Below are positions 6,410 through 16,293 of a stretch of 54,548 bases of DNA, piece by piece. Origin of the DNA: a virus. The notes under the pieces are model-generated. The model made no database searches, was not told where the DNA came from, and saw nothing but the letters and a program-made list of their open reading frames with translations. Numbering within the stretch: the first letter of the stretch is position 1; the number at the start of each line of letters is the position of its first letter. The stretch is from IMG/VR virus record IMGVR_UViG_3300015373_000006, positions 1 through 54,548 of that record, one strand, 5' to 3'. Both the position numbers and the translations under genes were made by a program.

Positions 6410-7255
6410 ATGGCGACAGCGACAGGTAAGGCAAAGGCAGCGGGACCCCGGACCCGGGGCAGACTGCCGAAGGCAGCGACCCTGCTAGCCGATGATGGAG
6501 GCTGGGCAATGGCAGGGGCAGTTATCGGCCGGGTCCCGAACGTACTGCTTTACGGTCCCCCAGGGACAGGGAAAAGCACACTTGCTGCAAAGCATGGCGG
6601 AGTAAATGCCTTCCGCGTTTACTTGAACGAGGAAATGCCTGCTACGGAATTGCGGGGAGGACCCCTCCCGGCTAATGGGCAATGGGAATGGCAGCACGGT
6701 CCCGGGGTCCTGGCATGGCTGGCAGGGCAGCGGCTCATTCTGGACGAAGTAGATAAGGCAAGCGCAGACACATTTACCTTCCTGCTTGCCTTGCTGGACA
6801 ATCCTGAGACTGCCGGGGTCCACCTTCCTAATGGCGAATACGTATCGCCCCGGGCTGGCTTCCATTCCGTAGCCACTAGCAACTGTCTTGACCCGAACGA
6901 ACTGCCCCCTGCATTGCAGGACCGCTTTTCCGTTTGCGTCAATATCACCCGGCCCCATCCGGCAGCTATCGCTTCGCTACCTAAGGACCTCAGGGAGGCA
7001 GCTAAGACTTCGTGTTCGCTGCCGGAGGACCGCCGGATTTCTATGCGGGGCTGGCAGACATTCGCCAGCCTTCGGGACCTTTTCGGCCCCGAAGCGGCAG
7101 CGAAGGCAGTATGGCGGGACCGGGGGCCAGCGGTCCTTTCGTCCCTGGCGATTGCATCGGCCCCGGGGCTATGTGAAGGGCCATGCGTTTACTGCGGGAC
7201 CCTGACGGACCATTCCGATAGCCGGGGCCGCTTCGTTTGCGGGGGCTGCCGCTAA
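6410..7255 (+). CDS. MoxR-type AAA ATPase with C-terminal zinc ribbon, 281 aa
   Basis: Walker A GPPGTGKS (49-56), Walker B LILDEVD (109-115), a sensor-1-like ATSN (155-158) and an arginine-finger region LQDRF (169-173) identify a MoxR/CobS-like AAA ATPase. The C-terminal 25 residues add two Cys pairs (C259/C262 and C277/C280), a zinc ribbon not usual for the family. The ATG at 6410 follows GGGAGG by nine bases. MoxR ATPases work with VWA proteins, and a VWA protein is encoded two genes downstream with no gap, so the pair probably remodels a target together. Codon use (GAA, GCA, CTA, GTA, GGG) differs from the flanking phage genes. Confidence 0.85.
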   Translation: MATATGKAKAAGPRTRGRLPKAATLLADDGGWAMAGAVIGRVPNVLLYGPPGTGKSTLAAKHGGVNAFRVYLNEEMPATELRGGPLPANGQWEWQHGPGVLAWLAGQRLILDEVDKASADTFTFLLALLDNPETAGVHLPNGEYVSPRAGFHSVATSNCLDPNELPPALQDRFSVCVNITRPHPAAIASLPKDLREAAKTSCSLPEDRRISMRGWQTFASLRDLFGPEAAAKAVWRDRGPAVLSSLAIASAPGLCEGPCVYCGTLTDHSDSRGRFVCGGCR

Positions 7256-7419
7256 TGGCTGCCGCAATCAGACACGCAAAGGTAAAGGGCAGCAAGGGGC
7301 AGCGCGTTCGGACCGCTGCCCCTTGGCTGCCGGAATACGAAAGGGTCCGGCCGGAATATGTATCGCTGGGATATGGCAGGCGGGTCCGGCGGGTCCTTCC
7401 TACAGGGGAAGGGCAGTAG
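7255..7419 (+). CDS. Small basic protein, 54 aa
   Basis: The ATG overlaps the ATPase stop in TAATG, so translation is coupled. The peptide is Arg/Lys-rich (RHAKVKGSKGQRVRTAAPW, then LGYGRRVRRVLP) with no membrane segment or cysteine. It could bind nucleic acid or bridge the ATPase and the VWA protein; neither is shown. Confidence 0.6.
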   Translation: MAAAIRHAKVKGSKGQRVRTAAPWLPEYERVRPEYVSLGYGRRVRRVLPTGEGQ

Positions 7420-7421
7420 AT

Positions 7422-9257
<1,836 letters not shown>

Positions 9258-9266
9258 GAAGGGGCA

Positions 9267-9371
9267 ATGGCAATGCAGACTTATCTAAGCCCGGCAGGAT
9301 TCGCGGTCTTAGTGATTGCGGCCCTGGCAATTCGCATGGCCCTGGCTTCCATCGGAAGGCATAAGGGCTAG
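9267..9371 (+). CDS. Single-pass membrane peptide, 34 aa
   Basis: MAMQTYLSPAG precedes one hydrophobic helix (FAVLVIAALAIRMALA) and a basic tail, so an inner-membrane peptide is likely. AGGAAGGGG precedes the ATG. It lies nine bases after the VWA stop and is the last gene of the island operon; it might anchor the ATPase/VWA pair at the membrane. Confidence 0.6.
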   Translation: MAMQTYLSPAGFAVLVIAALAIRMALASIGRHKG

Positions 9372-10213
9372 CCCCCGGGCAGACATAGCAAGCAGGGCCA
9401 GCGGCCCCGGGTGAAGCCAGCCCGGGGCCGCAATCGTTCCGGGGCCATGTAAGCCCCGCTGCCGACAGCGGCAGGGGTCCGAAGGCAAGCAGCCGGGGCC
9501 GGGGGCCGGGGGCAGCCAGCGGCCCCCAGGTAGCCAGCGGGGGGCAGCCGGACCGGGGCCAGCCCGGGGGCTATTCCGGCAGCGCTGCCAGCGGCCCCCA
9601 GGGGACCGGGGCCGGGGGGCGAAGGCTGGCAGCCGGGCCAGCGAGGGAAGCCCGGCAGCGGGGCAGCCAGCGGCAGCGAGGGGCAGCCAGCCCGGGCCAG
9701 CCATGCCAGCAAGGGCCGGGCCAGCCAGCGGCCCTGTAAGCCCCTCTAAGCCCCTGCCCTGCCGGGCCATGCTGGGGGCCGGGCGATGGGGACAGCGGCC
9801 CCTCAGGGCTTAGAGGGGCAGCCCGGGGGCCATTGCAGCCGGGGCCGCTTGCAGCCGGGGGCGATGGGGGGCTGCCAGCAAGGGCCGCCAGCGGGGGCCG
9901 CCAGCCCCCGGGCCGCAGCTCGGTCCCAGCTCGCCAGCGGGCCAGCGGGGGAAATTGAAAAGCCCCCATTAGCAGGGGCTTTATCGACATCCGGCAGCCT
10001 ATTCCGGCCCCTGCCGGGGCTGCCGACATCCGGGGCCGGGGGCGAAATAGCCGGGCGAGATCGTACTAAAGCCCTGCATATCGGCAGTTTTCAATTATGC
10101 GGGGCTGCCTCGTGTTCCAGGTAGGGCCGGGCCATCGAAGGGGCCGGGGCCATCGCCGACACGAGGGGCAGCCGGGGCCGGGCGATAGGTAGCCGGGCTA
10201 GATATGGAATGGG
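9372..10213. other. GC-rich noncoding right spacer of the island
   Basis: About 840 bases without a supportable gene. Long open frames on both strands reflect the lack of A/T-rich stops. Structure visible: a perfect 9-bp inverted repeat (9403-9411 with 9421-9429) right after the last gene, a 12-bp palindrome GGCAGCGCTGCC (9578-9589), many CCGGGGCC and CAGCGG words, and a hairpin at 9959-9982. Confidence 0.6.
9959..9982 (+). terminator. Possible terminator in the island spacer
   Basis: AAAGCCCC pairs with GGGGCTTT around an 8-base loop, giving a U-rich 3' edge (TTTAT) on the + strand. It would end a rightward transcript from the island; the U-run is short. Confidence 0.5.
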
Positions 10214-10272
10214 CCGACGATAGGCCGGGCCGATCATTGGCCGCGCCAATCGTTGGAGGGGCCAATCATTGT
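10214..10272. repeat. Four 16-bp iterons at the right edge of the island
   Basis: Units start at 10214, 10230, 10246 and 10262: CCGACGATAGG, CCGATCATTGG, CCAATCGTTGG and CCAATCATTGT, separated by 5-bp G/C spacers. The unit length, spacer length and consensus match the left array (5791-5865). Confidence 0.85.
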
Positions 10273-10436
10273 TTTTAGGTCCTATCTACGAGCGGGACCC
10301 CGCGCAGAGTCTTATTTCTCTCCCCATTTTCGTTTTGCCCTGCAAATGGCCGTTTTCGACCCGGGCAACTGCTTGGTTGAGCCAAATACGCCGTGATTCG
10401 GCCTGAAATACCCCGATGGCCCTGGCGAACAGAACC

Positions 10437-10457
10437 CCCCGCAAATCGGGGCTTTTT
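10437..10457 (+). terminator. Intrinsic terminator, right of the island
   Basis: CCCCG-CAAAT-CGGGG followed by CTTTTT on the + strand, beyond the right iterons. It overlaps the stop of the convergent membrane-peptide gene by two bases. Bases 10273-10436 hold nothing else that I can identify. Confidence 0.75.
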
Positions 10458-10545
10458 AGCGCCTCAGAAGCAGCAATGCGATGACCATTATCAGGCCCAC
10501 GAGGACGAGAATCTGGAACGTCGTCTCGTTGAGTGCGGCGATCAT
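10456..10545 (-). CDS. Single-pass membrane peptide, 29 aa
   Basis: MIAALNETTF then one hydrophobic helix (QILVLVGLIMVIALLLL) ending RR. The ATG overlaps the upstream stop in ATGA and follows AGAGGGGG. It is the last gene of the long leftward operon; role unknown. Confidence 0.65.
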   Translation of the reverse strand: MIAALNETTFQILVLVGLIMVIALLLLRR

Positions 10546-10850
10546 TGGATCAAGCCCCCTCTCAATGCGATAGCGATGAGGTGGTAATCGTCCTTCGCTG
10601 CGAGCAAGGTCCGTGCGCTACGCAGTCGTCGGTAGATGGCATCGACGCTGACGCCAAGAATCTCGGCCGCGCCTTTGTGCCCGAGTCCATGACTCAGCGC
10701 GTTGATCGCCGCGACTTCCTTGTCGCTCACGATCTCGCGGGGCGTAGGCCCACCGTTCCTGTATCCCTGGCCGTGGAGTTGGGCCTGAATCCTGGTCAGC
10801 GCCGCTTCCCTTCGGTCTGCGTCCGGCCACATCTGCTCCAGCTCGTCCAT
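10542..10850 (-). CDS. LuxR/sigma-4-type helix-turn-helix protein, 102 aa
   Basis: The C-terminal half (INALSHGLGHKGAAEILGVS and on to a long second helix) is a clear GerE/sigma-4-like helix-turn-helix, followed by HLIAIALRGGLI, an ending I recall from small phage regulators. The N-terminus is a short helical region. It probably binds DNA and regulates phage transcription. The ATG at 10850 overlaps the upstream stop in TGATG. Confidence 0.75.
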   Translation of the reverse strand: MDELEQMWPDADRREAALTRIQAQLHGQGYRNGGPTPREIVSDKEVAAINALSHGLGHKGAAEILGVSVDAIYRRLRSARTLLAAKDDYHLIAIALRGGLIQ

Positions 10851-11041
10851 CACTTCTCACCCGATGGTCGGAAGCCGATCTCCACTTTGCGCTTCGCCTT
10901 GGCTGCGGCCTCCGGCAAGAACAAGCCCGACCCCTCATCGAACGCGAAGTCCTTGCTCTCCGGTTCGGGCTTCACGGTCGATTCGCCATAGCCCAACCGC
11001 TGCTTCGGCGCTGGCGCTCTGCCCTTTTGGTGTCTCACCAT
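10850..11041 (-). CDS. Hypothetical protein, 63 aa
   Basis: A basic N-terminus (MVRHQKGRAPAPKQR) and a mixed C-terminus with FDEGSGLFLPEAAAKAK; no known domain. Short overlaps with both neighbours support it. A GTG one codon downstream of the chosen ATG is an alternative start. Confidence 0.6.
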   Translation of the reverse strand: MVRHQKGRAPAPKQRLGYGESTVKPEPESKDFAFDEGSGLFLPEAAAKAKRKVEIGFRPSGEK

Positions 11042-11277
11042 TCGCGGCTCGTCGCGTGCTGCTCAGGTTGCGTGCCGAAGATCACGCCGACAACGCCGCG
11101 CCCGATGGCCGGGATGCCGCGCAAGGTCCGACTGTCCGAGGCCGCCATGTTGAACGTCTGTCGCTCGACCCGCAGCTCGGCGAGGTCGCCTGCCTGCTCG
11201 CGGGCTAGCCGTTCCAGCAGCTTCGCGTTCTCAACGTTCGCGCCGTAGTTTGCGAACCCACGAGGGAATGTCGGCAA
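11035..11277 (-). CDS. Hypothetical protein, 80 aa
   Basis: TTG start (11277) nine bases after AGGAGG. The middle is a helix rich in Leu and Arg (KLLERLAREQAGDLAELRVE), the end beta-like with many glycines. It overlaps the upstream gene by 47 bp. No family recognised. Confidence 0.55.
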   Translation of the reverse strand: MPTFPRGFANYGANVENAKLLERLAREQAGDLAELRVERQTFNMAASDSRTLRGIPAIGRGVVGVIFGTQPEQHATSREW

Positions 11278-11545
11278 GGTCGGCCACCTCCTCCCGCGTC
11301 TTGACTTCGATTTCGATGTCGGCGGGCTTGACGATGACGTGGTTGCGGTCGAGGTGCGGCATCGCCTGATGGATCATTTCAAAGACCCTGTACGCCTGTT
11401 CGCGGCTGACGTACCGTGGCTCGTGGATGGTGACGACCACGTAGTCGTCCTTCTGGATGGTCATTTTCTGCAACGTCGTGCGGAGGCCAGCGATGGTCAG
11501 CTCCGGCCTGATCTTCACGGTGATCGTGTCCGGGGTCTTAGGCAT
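11231..11545 (-). CDS. Hypothetical alpha/beta protein, 104 aa
   Basis: Begins MPKTPDTITVKIRPELTIAG and alternates strands and helices (DDYVVVTIHEP, YRVFEMIHQAMPHLDRN), ending basic. No catalytic motif is visible and the family is not recognised. The ATG at 11545 lies inside the upstream gene's last codons; GGAAGG is the nearest ribosome-binding-like sequence. Confidence 0.65.
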   Translation of the reverse strand: MPKTPDTITVKIRPELTIAGLRTTLQKMTIQKDDYVVVTIHEPRYVSREQAYRVFEMIHQAMPHLDRNHVIVKPADIEIEVKTREEVADLADIPSWVRKLRRER

Positions 11546-11942
11546 GGGCTTCAGCCTTCCCGCCTTCCAGCAGGCCCGGTCGGTACGGATGCTCGTGCCC
11601 GCAGCGGCAACACCGCGCGGTCCCGTCGTCATGGACGATGTGCCACGTCGAGGACGGCTCCTCGTTCGGACAGAATCCGTCGCGCACGTCCTTGCCCTCG
11701 TTCATGCAGAACACGCAAGCGTCGCGTTCGATCCCATGCTGGCACCACTCGTCCTCGGCGTCGAGCGCCATTTGCGCCTCCCGTAGATCGCCAACGATCT
11801 CGTTCGCGTTGCGGCCGATGACCTCACCGTAGGCAAAAACTCGTCCCATGCACATCCCCTGCAAGCCGTTGTCCGTCCTGATGGCGAACGCCCAATGGTT
11901 GATCGCCTCGGCGTAAATAGTCTCTGGCGTCTCAGACATCAT
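11538..11942 (-). CDS. Cysteine-rich zinc-binding protein, 134 aa
   Basis: The N-terminal half is helical (ETIYAEAINHWAFAIRTDNG); the C-terminal half holds CQHG, CVFC, CPNE and CCRCGHEH, enough ligands for two zinc sites. Such proteins are frequent in phage early operons as nucleic-acid- or protein-binding modules. The start (ATGATG) overlaps the upstream stop. Confidence 0.7.
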   Translation of the reverse strand: MMSETPETIYAEAINHWAFAIRTDNGLQGMCMGRVFAYGEVIGRNANEIVGDLREAQMALDAEDEWCQHGIERDACVFCMNEGKDVRDGFCPNEEPSSTWHIVHDDGTARCCRCGHEHPYRPGLLEGGKAEAHA

Positions 11943-12295
11943 CGGTTCAGCCACCACCAAACGATGCGCTGACCGATCCCACGCGGCGGCTGCTGCATCA
12001 CCATCGGTGGGTGGACAACCCCGATACGCGCGAACAGCGGCTCGTTAGCGAGGCAAAGACGGTACTGCTTCCGCAGGCTCCGCGTCTGCTCAAACGCACG
12101 CTGATTCGCTGCGATCTCGTCCAACGTCTCGGTGAGATAAGCGGCAGATGGGTTCGAGGAGCCGGAGCCGGGCTGGGAGATAACCGAGCCAGTCGCCATA
12201 CCCGACGCCCTTTCGCCTTGCTCGGGAGACTCGGGGCGCTGCCCCGGCTCCTCCAACCCATGATCGCACGCGGCATTGTCAACTTGCGGCGGCAT
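11939..12295 (-). CDS. Hypothetical protein, 118 aa
   Basis: Low-complexity first third (Pro, Gly, Ser, Glu), then a helix (DEIAANQRAFEQTRSLRKQY) and a Trp-rich end (IVWWWLNR). No domain recognised. The ATG follows GAGGCTGAGG and overlaps the upstream gene by 17 bp. Confidence 0.6.
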   Translation of the reverse strand: MPPQVDNAACDHGLEEPGQRPESPEQGERASGMATGSVISQPGSGSSNPSAAYLTETLDEIAANQRAFEQTRSLRKQYRLCLANEPLFARIGVVHPPMVMQQPPRGIGQRIVWWWLNR

Positions 12296-12590
12296 GTTCC
12301 TCAGCCTCCCGTTTCAATTGGCGGTCGATGCACGACCAGCGATTGCGACAGACCGTGAGGTTCGCGCCGCGCACGCCCGCATAGCCCTCGATGCGTTCCA
12401 GGTCGCTCGTCGCTCCGCACAGATCGCACGCAGGCGTTGTCGCGGCATCCGAAGCGGGAGCGTCGTGGTGAGTAGCGTCGCCCTTGCAACACGGACACTC
12501 AACCACGTTCCCCTGGACGCGCGGGTCGTAGAGGTAGCCATCCGCGCAGCCGTACTCGCAGGGCGTTGTCGCGGCATCACGGCTAGACAT
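12279..12590 (-). CDS. Zinc-finger protein, 103 aa
   Basis: Two Cys clusters: CEYGCADG with CPCCKGDA, a DnaJ-like CxxxC/CxxC pair, and CDLCGATS followed by further Cys residues in CRNRWSC. Likely two zinc sites. It may bind RNA or DNA; partner unknown. Confidence 0.65.
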   Translation of the reverse strand: MSSRDAATTPCEYGCADGYLYDPRVQGNVVECPCCKGDATHHDAPASDAATTPACDLCGATSDLERIEGYAGVRGANLTVCRNRWSCIDRQLKREAEEHAAAS

Positions 12591-12894
12591 CTTCCAGCGC
12601 TCTCCTAGCTAAAGACTTTGACCCGCCCGCAGCGATTGTCCTCAGCGCCTTTTCGTAACGCGCGATCCGAACGAGAGACTTGTCCGTCACCGCGCCGAGG
12701 CGTTGGATTCGCTCTAGTGCTTCATAGGCGATCCAGAATCCCTCCGCGACCGACGGGAATTCACGCAATTTCGGATTGCCCCAAGGAGGCCCGATAGCGT
12801 CGAGCCGGTCCTCCATCTCTTGCAGAGTCGCCTCACTCCAATCGTCCCGTGCCCTTGCGGCAGTATGCGTGTCGCGCTCGTTTCTCTCAGCCAT
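12583..12894 (-). CDS. Hypothetical helical protein, 103 aa
   Basis: Helical throughout, with DDWSEATLQEMEDRLDAIG and a C-terminal basic helix. Not recognised. The ATG overlaps the upstream stop by eight bases. Confidence 0.65.
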   Translation of the reverse strand: MAERNERDTHTAARARDDWSEATLQEMEDRLDAIGPPWGNPKLREFPSVAEGFWIAYEALERIQRLGAVTDKSLVRIARYEKALRTIAAGGSKSLARRALEDV

Positions 12895-13051
12895 TCGACT
12901 CAGCGCTCCTGCCCTTGCGACCCCGAGCGTGTCGCTTCAGGCAATGGCCGACGTAGCAATAGCGCTGTCCGGTTACTCGGCTGTAAACCCACTTGCCGTT
13001 CTTTAGCCGCCGACCGCAACGAGCGCAGCGGTAATTCCGTGTGCCTGACAT
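12887..13051 (-). CDS. Small zinc-ribbon protein, 54 aa
   Basis: CARCGRRL is followed by a basic beta segment and CYVGHCLKRH, giving a Cys2 plus Cys/His zinc site; the tail is strongly basic. Probably binds nucleic acid. The ATG lies behind a structured leader (13052-13071), so this gene opens a new transcription unit. Confidence 0.75.
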   Translation of the reverse strand: MSGTRNYRCARCGRRLKNGKWVYSRVTGQRYCYVGHCLKRHARGRKGRSAESNG

Positions 13052-13071
13052 AACGCCCCTTCAGTAGCGTT
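13052..13071 (-). promoter_or_regulatory. Start-associated RNA hairpin (copy 4)
   Basis: AACGC-TACTGAAGGG-GCGTT on the minus strand: a 5-bp stem of different sequence around the same ACTGAAGG core, ending directly at the ATG. Confidence 0.65.
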
Positions 13072-13086
13072 TGCACACACATTCTA
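13071..13086 (-). promoter_or_regulatory. Putative promoter upstream of the zinc-ribbon gene
   Basis: TAGAAT (13086-13081), four bases, then GTGCAA (13076-13071), a variant of the TATACT-N4-GTGAA arrangement, in the 35-bp gap between genes. Confidence 0.4.
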
Positions 13087-13308
13087 TCAGGCGTCATTTT
13101 CGGCACCCTTGATCGTCACGCCGATTTCGCCGAGATCAACGTCCAGGGTGGCGTCGTCAGCCAGCAGCTCGACGTAGATCACCCCAGCATGATTCACCTG
13201 AAGGTCGATGACCATGCGGCGCACGTACATCGGGTCGATGCCTGCCTGCTCGCAGATCGCGTTCGCCAGGGCGAAGCGCGTCGGGTCGGTGAAGATGAAC
13301 TTCGCCAT
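13087..13308 (-). CDS. Hypothetical protein, 73 aa
   Basis: A compact alpha/beta protein (MAKFIFTDPTRFALANAI, then VIDLQVNHAGVIYVELL and an acidic strand). No family recognised. The ATG overlaps the upstream stop in TGATG. Confidence 0.65.
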   Translation of the reverse strand: MAKFIFTDPTRFALANAICEQAGIDPMYVRRMVIDLQVNHAGVIYVELLADDATLDVDLGEIGVTIKGAENDA

Positions 13309-13502
13309 CACGCCCTCGCCTTCAGAGCCTTGTGGATGTTCCGGTGGGCGGCGTCGAGGTGTACGCGCACGGTGCCAACCGCAATGTCGCACGCCAGGGC
13401 TATCTGGCGCAAGCTGAAGCCGTGCTTCTCCCGCAGCTCCAGCACCCGAAGCTGCTTCGTGGTGCAGACCTCCTCGGCCGTGTCCCAATACGGGTCGATC
13501 AT
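13308..13502 (-). CDS. Sigma-4/LuxR-type helix-turn-helix protein, 64 aa
   Basis: Almost the entire protein is one helix-turn-helix: TTKQLRVLELREKHGFS, then LRQIALACDIAVGTVRVHLD with a Ser/Thr-capped recognition helix. It resembles sigma factor region 4 or a small LuxR C-domain. It could regulate phage genes or bind near the replication origin in the neighbouring gene. The start overlaps the upstream stop in ATGA. Confidence 0.75.
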   Translation of the reverse strand: MIDPYWDTAEEVCTTKQLRVLELREKHGFSLRQIALACDIAVGTVRVHLDAAHRNIHKALKARA

Positions 13503-14140
13503 CCGCCTACCGTCTCTGCTCGTTTCTGTCGCGCCCACTCGCGCTGCCGACGCCGCTTCGCCCTCAGTCGCTTTCGCTTCAGCGACAACTCCGCGTTGTA
13601 GCGCTTGTCCCACTCGGCCTGGAACTTAGCCTGCTCGTCCGGTGTGCGCCAATGCTCGTTGCGCGGGGCGAGCGGCAACTCCGGCTCACCCCGCATGGCA
13701 GCGCCCCGATGGATCGACCGCTGGTTTCGCCACTCGTTGTTCAGGCGGGCCTCACGCAGCACGGGGATGATCTTTCGCAACGACTCGCGCCGGATGTAGC
13801 GCTGCCTGCCTGTGCGCCAGCGCCAGATGCTCTGGATCGCGCAGCCCGTTCTGCGATGCGTCTCGTTGATGCCGATGCGAACAACCAGCTCCTCAATGAT
13901 CCAGCCGTGCTGCTCCAGCAGCATGAATCTCTCCCACCCCGGAGCGGCACAGTGACACCGCTTGCAGCGGTACTGCGCGACGCGATGCCCGTTCTCGCTT
14001 CTGCCGTAGAAGTCGTACAGCGGGACCCACGCTCCCTCGGGGTGCAGGGGGCCGTAGCACGCCTTGTGTTCGATGCCGCCGATCATCCGCATCGGGGCGA
14101 AGCGACGACCGGGCCTGTACGTGGGGACGGGGATGCTCAA
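13499..14140 (-). CDS. Putative DNA-binding protein with zinc knuckle and HTH, 213 aa
   Basis: An early CKRCHCAAPGW segment suggests a zinc knuckle; IGINETHRRTGCAIQSIWRW fits a helix-turn-helix, and the last 40 residues are extremely Arg/Lys-rich. A nucleic-acid-binding role is likely. I chose the TTG at 14140, whose TTGA overlaps the stop of the upstream primase-like gene; ATG codons further in (MRMIGG) are alternatives. It sits next to the putative iteron cluster, which it might bind. Confidence 0.6.
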   Translation of the reverse strand: MSIPVPTYRPGRRFAPMRMIGGIEHKACYGPLHPEGAWVPLYDFYGRSENGHRVAQYRCKRCHCAAPGWERFMLLEQHGWIIEELVVRIGINETHRRTGCAIQSIWRWRTGRQRYIRRESLRKIIPVLREARLNNEWRNQRSIHRGAAMRGEPELPLAPRNEHWRTPDEQAKFQAEWDKRYNAELSLKRKRLRAKRRRQREWARQKRAETVGG

Positions 14141-16293
14141 AACGGAATGTCGTCGTCCCACTTCGGCTTGCTCTCCTCGCGCGGGGGCGTAGTGGATTCA
14201 TGCGTAGTGGATGAATCGGCTTGGTTGCGTGACGTGACATCCGAAAGTCCCTGCAAATCGCCACTACGCTCATTTTTTTCCTGATGCGTAGTGGCTTGCG
14301 GATGCAAAACCCCTGGAAATAACAACAACGTATTTTTTTCCTGCTCCCCCGCGCGTGCGCGTGCGCGAGGACCGTGCGGATCATCACTAGGTTCAGACTC
14401 CTGAACCTCGGCCTCCTCGGGCATGAACGGCGTCGTCAGATGCACCTGCCAGGTCGTCGCGCGGCCATAGTCGTCGCGGTCGGCGACGTGGCGGATCACG
14501 CCGTCGTCGCGCAGCTTGGTGCGGACCTTCCGCAGCGTCGCCGCCTTCAAGCCCGTCTGCTCGCTGACCATGAAGTCGAGCGCGTCCGACTCCATCACGC
14601 CGCCGTTCTGCTGAAGCACGTCCACGATGACGCTCTCGGCCTTCTGGGACTTCGTTTCGGCCTCGCCAGCCAGCATCGTGTCAATGTCGGCTTCCGAGGC
14701 TCCCACGTCGCGGGCGACCACCACCGTCTCGTTGAAGCCGGGGAGCAAGTGACCGTCGAGGTGGAATTGACGGCCCGCCTCGCTGATCGGCACCCGGTTG
14801 CCCTTGATCGGCTTGACGTGGACAGTCTCGGGGTCGGTCGGGTCCTTGACGGCAGCCAGAACGACTCTAGGCACCCCGATCCACGCAGTTGAGCCGAGGA
14901 TGTGCATGAGCGCCCCGCCCTTGGCTTCCTTCGTGGTGATGTGGCGCACGCCGAGGATCGGCACGTCCAGCTCGTGCGCGATCACCCCGAGCGGCATGAG
15001 CGCGGTGCGTACCTCGTTCTCGCGGTCGGTGTTCGTCGTCCCCGTGTGGTTGGAAATGGGGTCGATAATCACGAGGCCAATGTTCTCAAAGTCGCGGAGG
15101 CGTGCTATCAGCCAATCTGCGCTGGCGGGAAGCTGGAATGTGTGCGGGATCAATCCGACCATACTGCGATCACCGCCTGCTGCTTCCACCCGTGGGCCAA
15201 GGTCGATGGAGGGATCATCTTCGCTCGACAACCACAACACCCGACGCGGCTCTGGGTACATTCGACCCGTGGTGCAGCGAGCTACCCAATGGGCACAGAG
15301 GGCACCTTTCCCCACGCCAGGACGACCACCGACGAGAGTAAAGGTGGCGGCTTGAATGAGGGGTCGGTCGATATAGCGTGCTTCCTTTAGCTCATAGCCT
15401 TCCAGCCAAATGACACCATCGTCCGAGCGAGTAGTTCTGGGGTCGCCGGGGTGATCGTCCAGCCAATCATCGGGGTCTGCTTTAGGCATGGCATAACGGA
15501 TTTCCTCGCCAGCCGGGTATTTCATCGCGCCATCCACCTGCGTCTTGACTTGGTATTCCTCGACAGGAGGTAGGCAGCGAGTGAGGTTGAACTCCTGGCA
15601 ATTCCGAAGGATGCTCTCGTAGGGAATTCCCCACCGTTGCTGCTGGCAGGCGTAACGGAAGATCATTTCGCGGCGCTTGCCTGCCTGAATCTTCGCCTCG
15701 GGATCGGTGCTGATCCGCTCACGGAGGTCGTCGTCGTCCTGACGGGCCTCACGAGCGAGGTAGGCGTACGCGGCCTCAGGCAACTCGGCAATGTCCACCT
15801 CGTCAGGTCCCCGTCCCGGTAGGAAGCTGTAGATCGCCCCCGAGGGATGGAGTGAGGGCGGCACGAGGAAGTAGCGGCCGGAGTCGGCGGTCAGGCGGCC
15901 GGACTCAAAGCGGAAGGCGACGTAGGGCACCATGCCGAGTTCCATCGGTGGCCGGAACCACCAATGGCGCTTGTACGGGGCGCTCGACCGCACGGTGATC
16001 GTCTCTGGGAGCTTCAGCTCCTCGACGGCGACGAGATCGGCCTCGGTGTCGCACTCCAAGACGATCAGGTTGGAGGGGCGCAGCACGACAGCGGGGTTGG
16101 CTTTCAGCCCCCGGCTCCCGATCAGGCCAGCGGCGTAGGCGGCGTCCGGCAGCGGGGCGGTCTTGTCCCACCCCTTCGTCGTCACGCGCTTGGCGTCGTC
16201 ACCCTCTAGGGCCGACGTGAAGGTGATCGCCAGATGCTCGTCGCCGTAGAAGCGGCCGTAGCGTTCCAGCAGGGCGTCCCGCGCGTCAGCCAC
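14137..16293 (-). CDS. Bifunctional primase-polymerase / RepA-like ATPase, 718 aa
   Basis: The first 200 residues carry primase-polymerase hallmarks: acidic pair E80-x-D82 and RHWWFRPP (109-116). A RecA-like ATPase follows with Walker A GRPGVGKG (323-330) and an acidic strand GLVIIDPIS (406-414), then a winged-helix-like segment and a Ser/Thr/Glu-rich tail. It most likely opens and primes the phage origin and moves as a helicase. No DNA polymerase gene is seen, so elongation would rely on the host. GTG start; no strong ribosome binding site. The tail codons contain repeated 9-mers (14187-14295) suited to an origin. Confidence 0.85.
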   Translation of the reverse strand: MADARDALLERYGRFYGDEHLAITFTSALEGDDAKRVTTKGWDKTAPLPDAAYAAGLIGSRGLKANPAVVLRPSNLIVLECDTEADLVAVEELKLPETITVRSSAPYKRHWWFRPPMELGMVPYVAFRFESGRLTADSGRYFLVPPSLHPSGAIYSFLPGRGPDEVDIAELPEAAYAYLAREARQDDDDLRERISTDPEAKIQAGKRREMIFRYACQQQRWGIPYESILRNCQEFNLTRCLPPVEEYQVKTQVDGAMKYPAGEEIRYAMPKADPDDWLDDHPGDPRTTRSDDGVIWLEGYELKEARYIDRPLIQAATFTLVGGRPGVGKGALCAHWVARCTTGRMYPEPRRVLWLSSEDDPSIDLGPRVEAAGGDRSMVGLIPHTFQLPASADWLIARLRDFENIGLVIIDPISNHTGTTNTDRENEVRTALMPLGVIAHELDVPILGVRHITTKEAKGGALMHILGSTAWIGVPRVVLAAVKDPTDPETVHVKPIKGNRVPISEAGRQFHLDGHLLPGFNETVVVARDVGASEADIDTMLAGEAETKSQKAESVIVDVLQQNGGVMESDALDFMVSEQTGLKAATLRKVRTKLRDDGVIRHVADRDDYGRATTWQVHLTTPFMPEEAEVQESEPSDDPHGPRARARAGEQEKNTLLLFPGVLHPQATTHQEKNERSGDLQGLSDVTSRNQADSSTTHESTTPPREESKPKWDDDIPF
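14187..14295. repeat. Iteron cluster in the 3' end of the replication gene, possible origin
   Basis: The 9-mer GCGTAGTGG occurs at 14187, 14202 and 14286, and inverted (CCACTACGC) at 14261-14269. The last two form a 10-bp perfect inverted repeat, GCCACTACGC (14260-14269) with GCGTAGTGGC (14286-14295), around CATTTTTTTCCTG. A second seven-T tract lies at 14332-14338. The encoded protein tail is low-complexity, so DNA function may shape it. Confidence 0.6.

Noticed and set aside
9372-10213. Several long open frames in the right island spacer
   Set aside because: All three frames on both strands are open because A/T-containing stops are rare; none has a start with a ribosome binding site.
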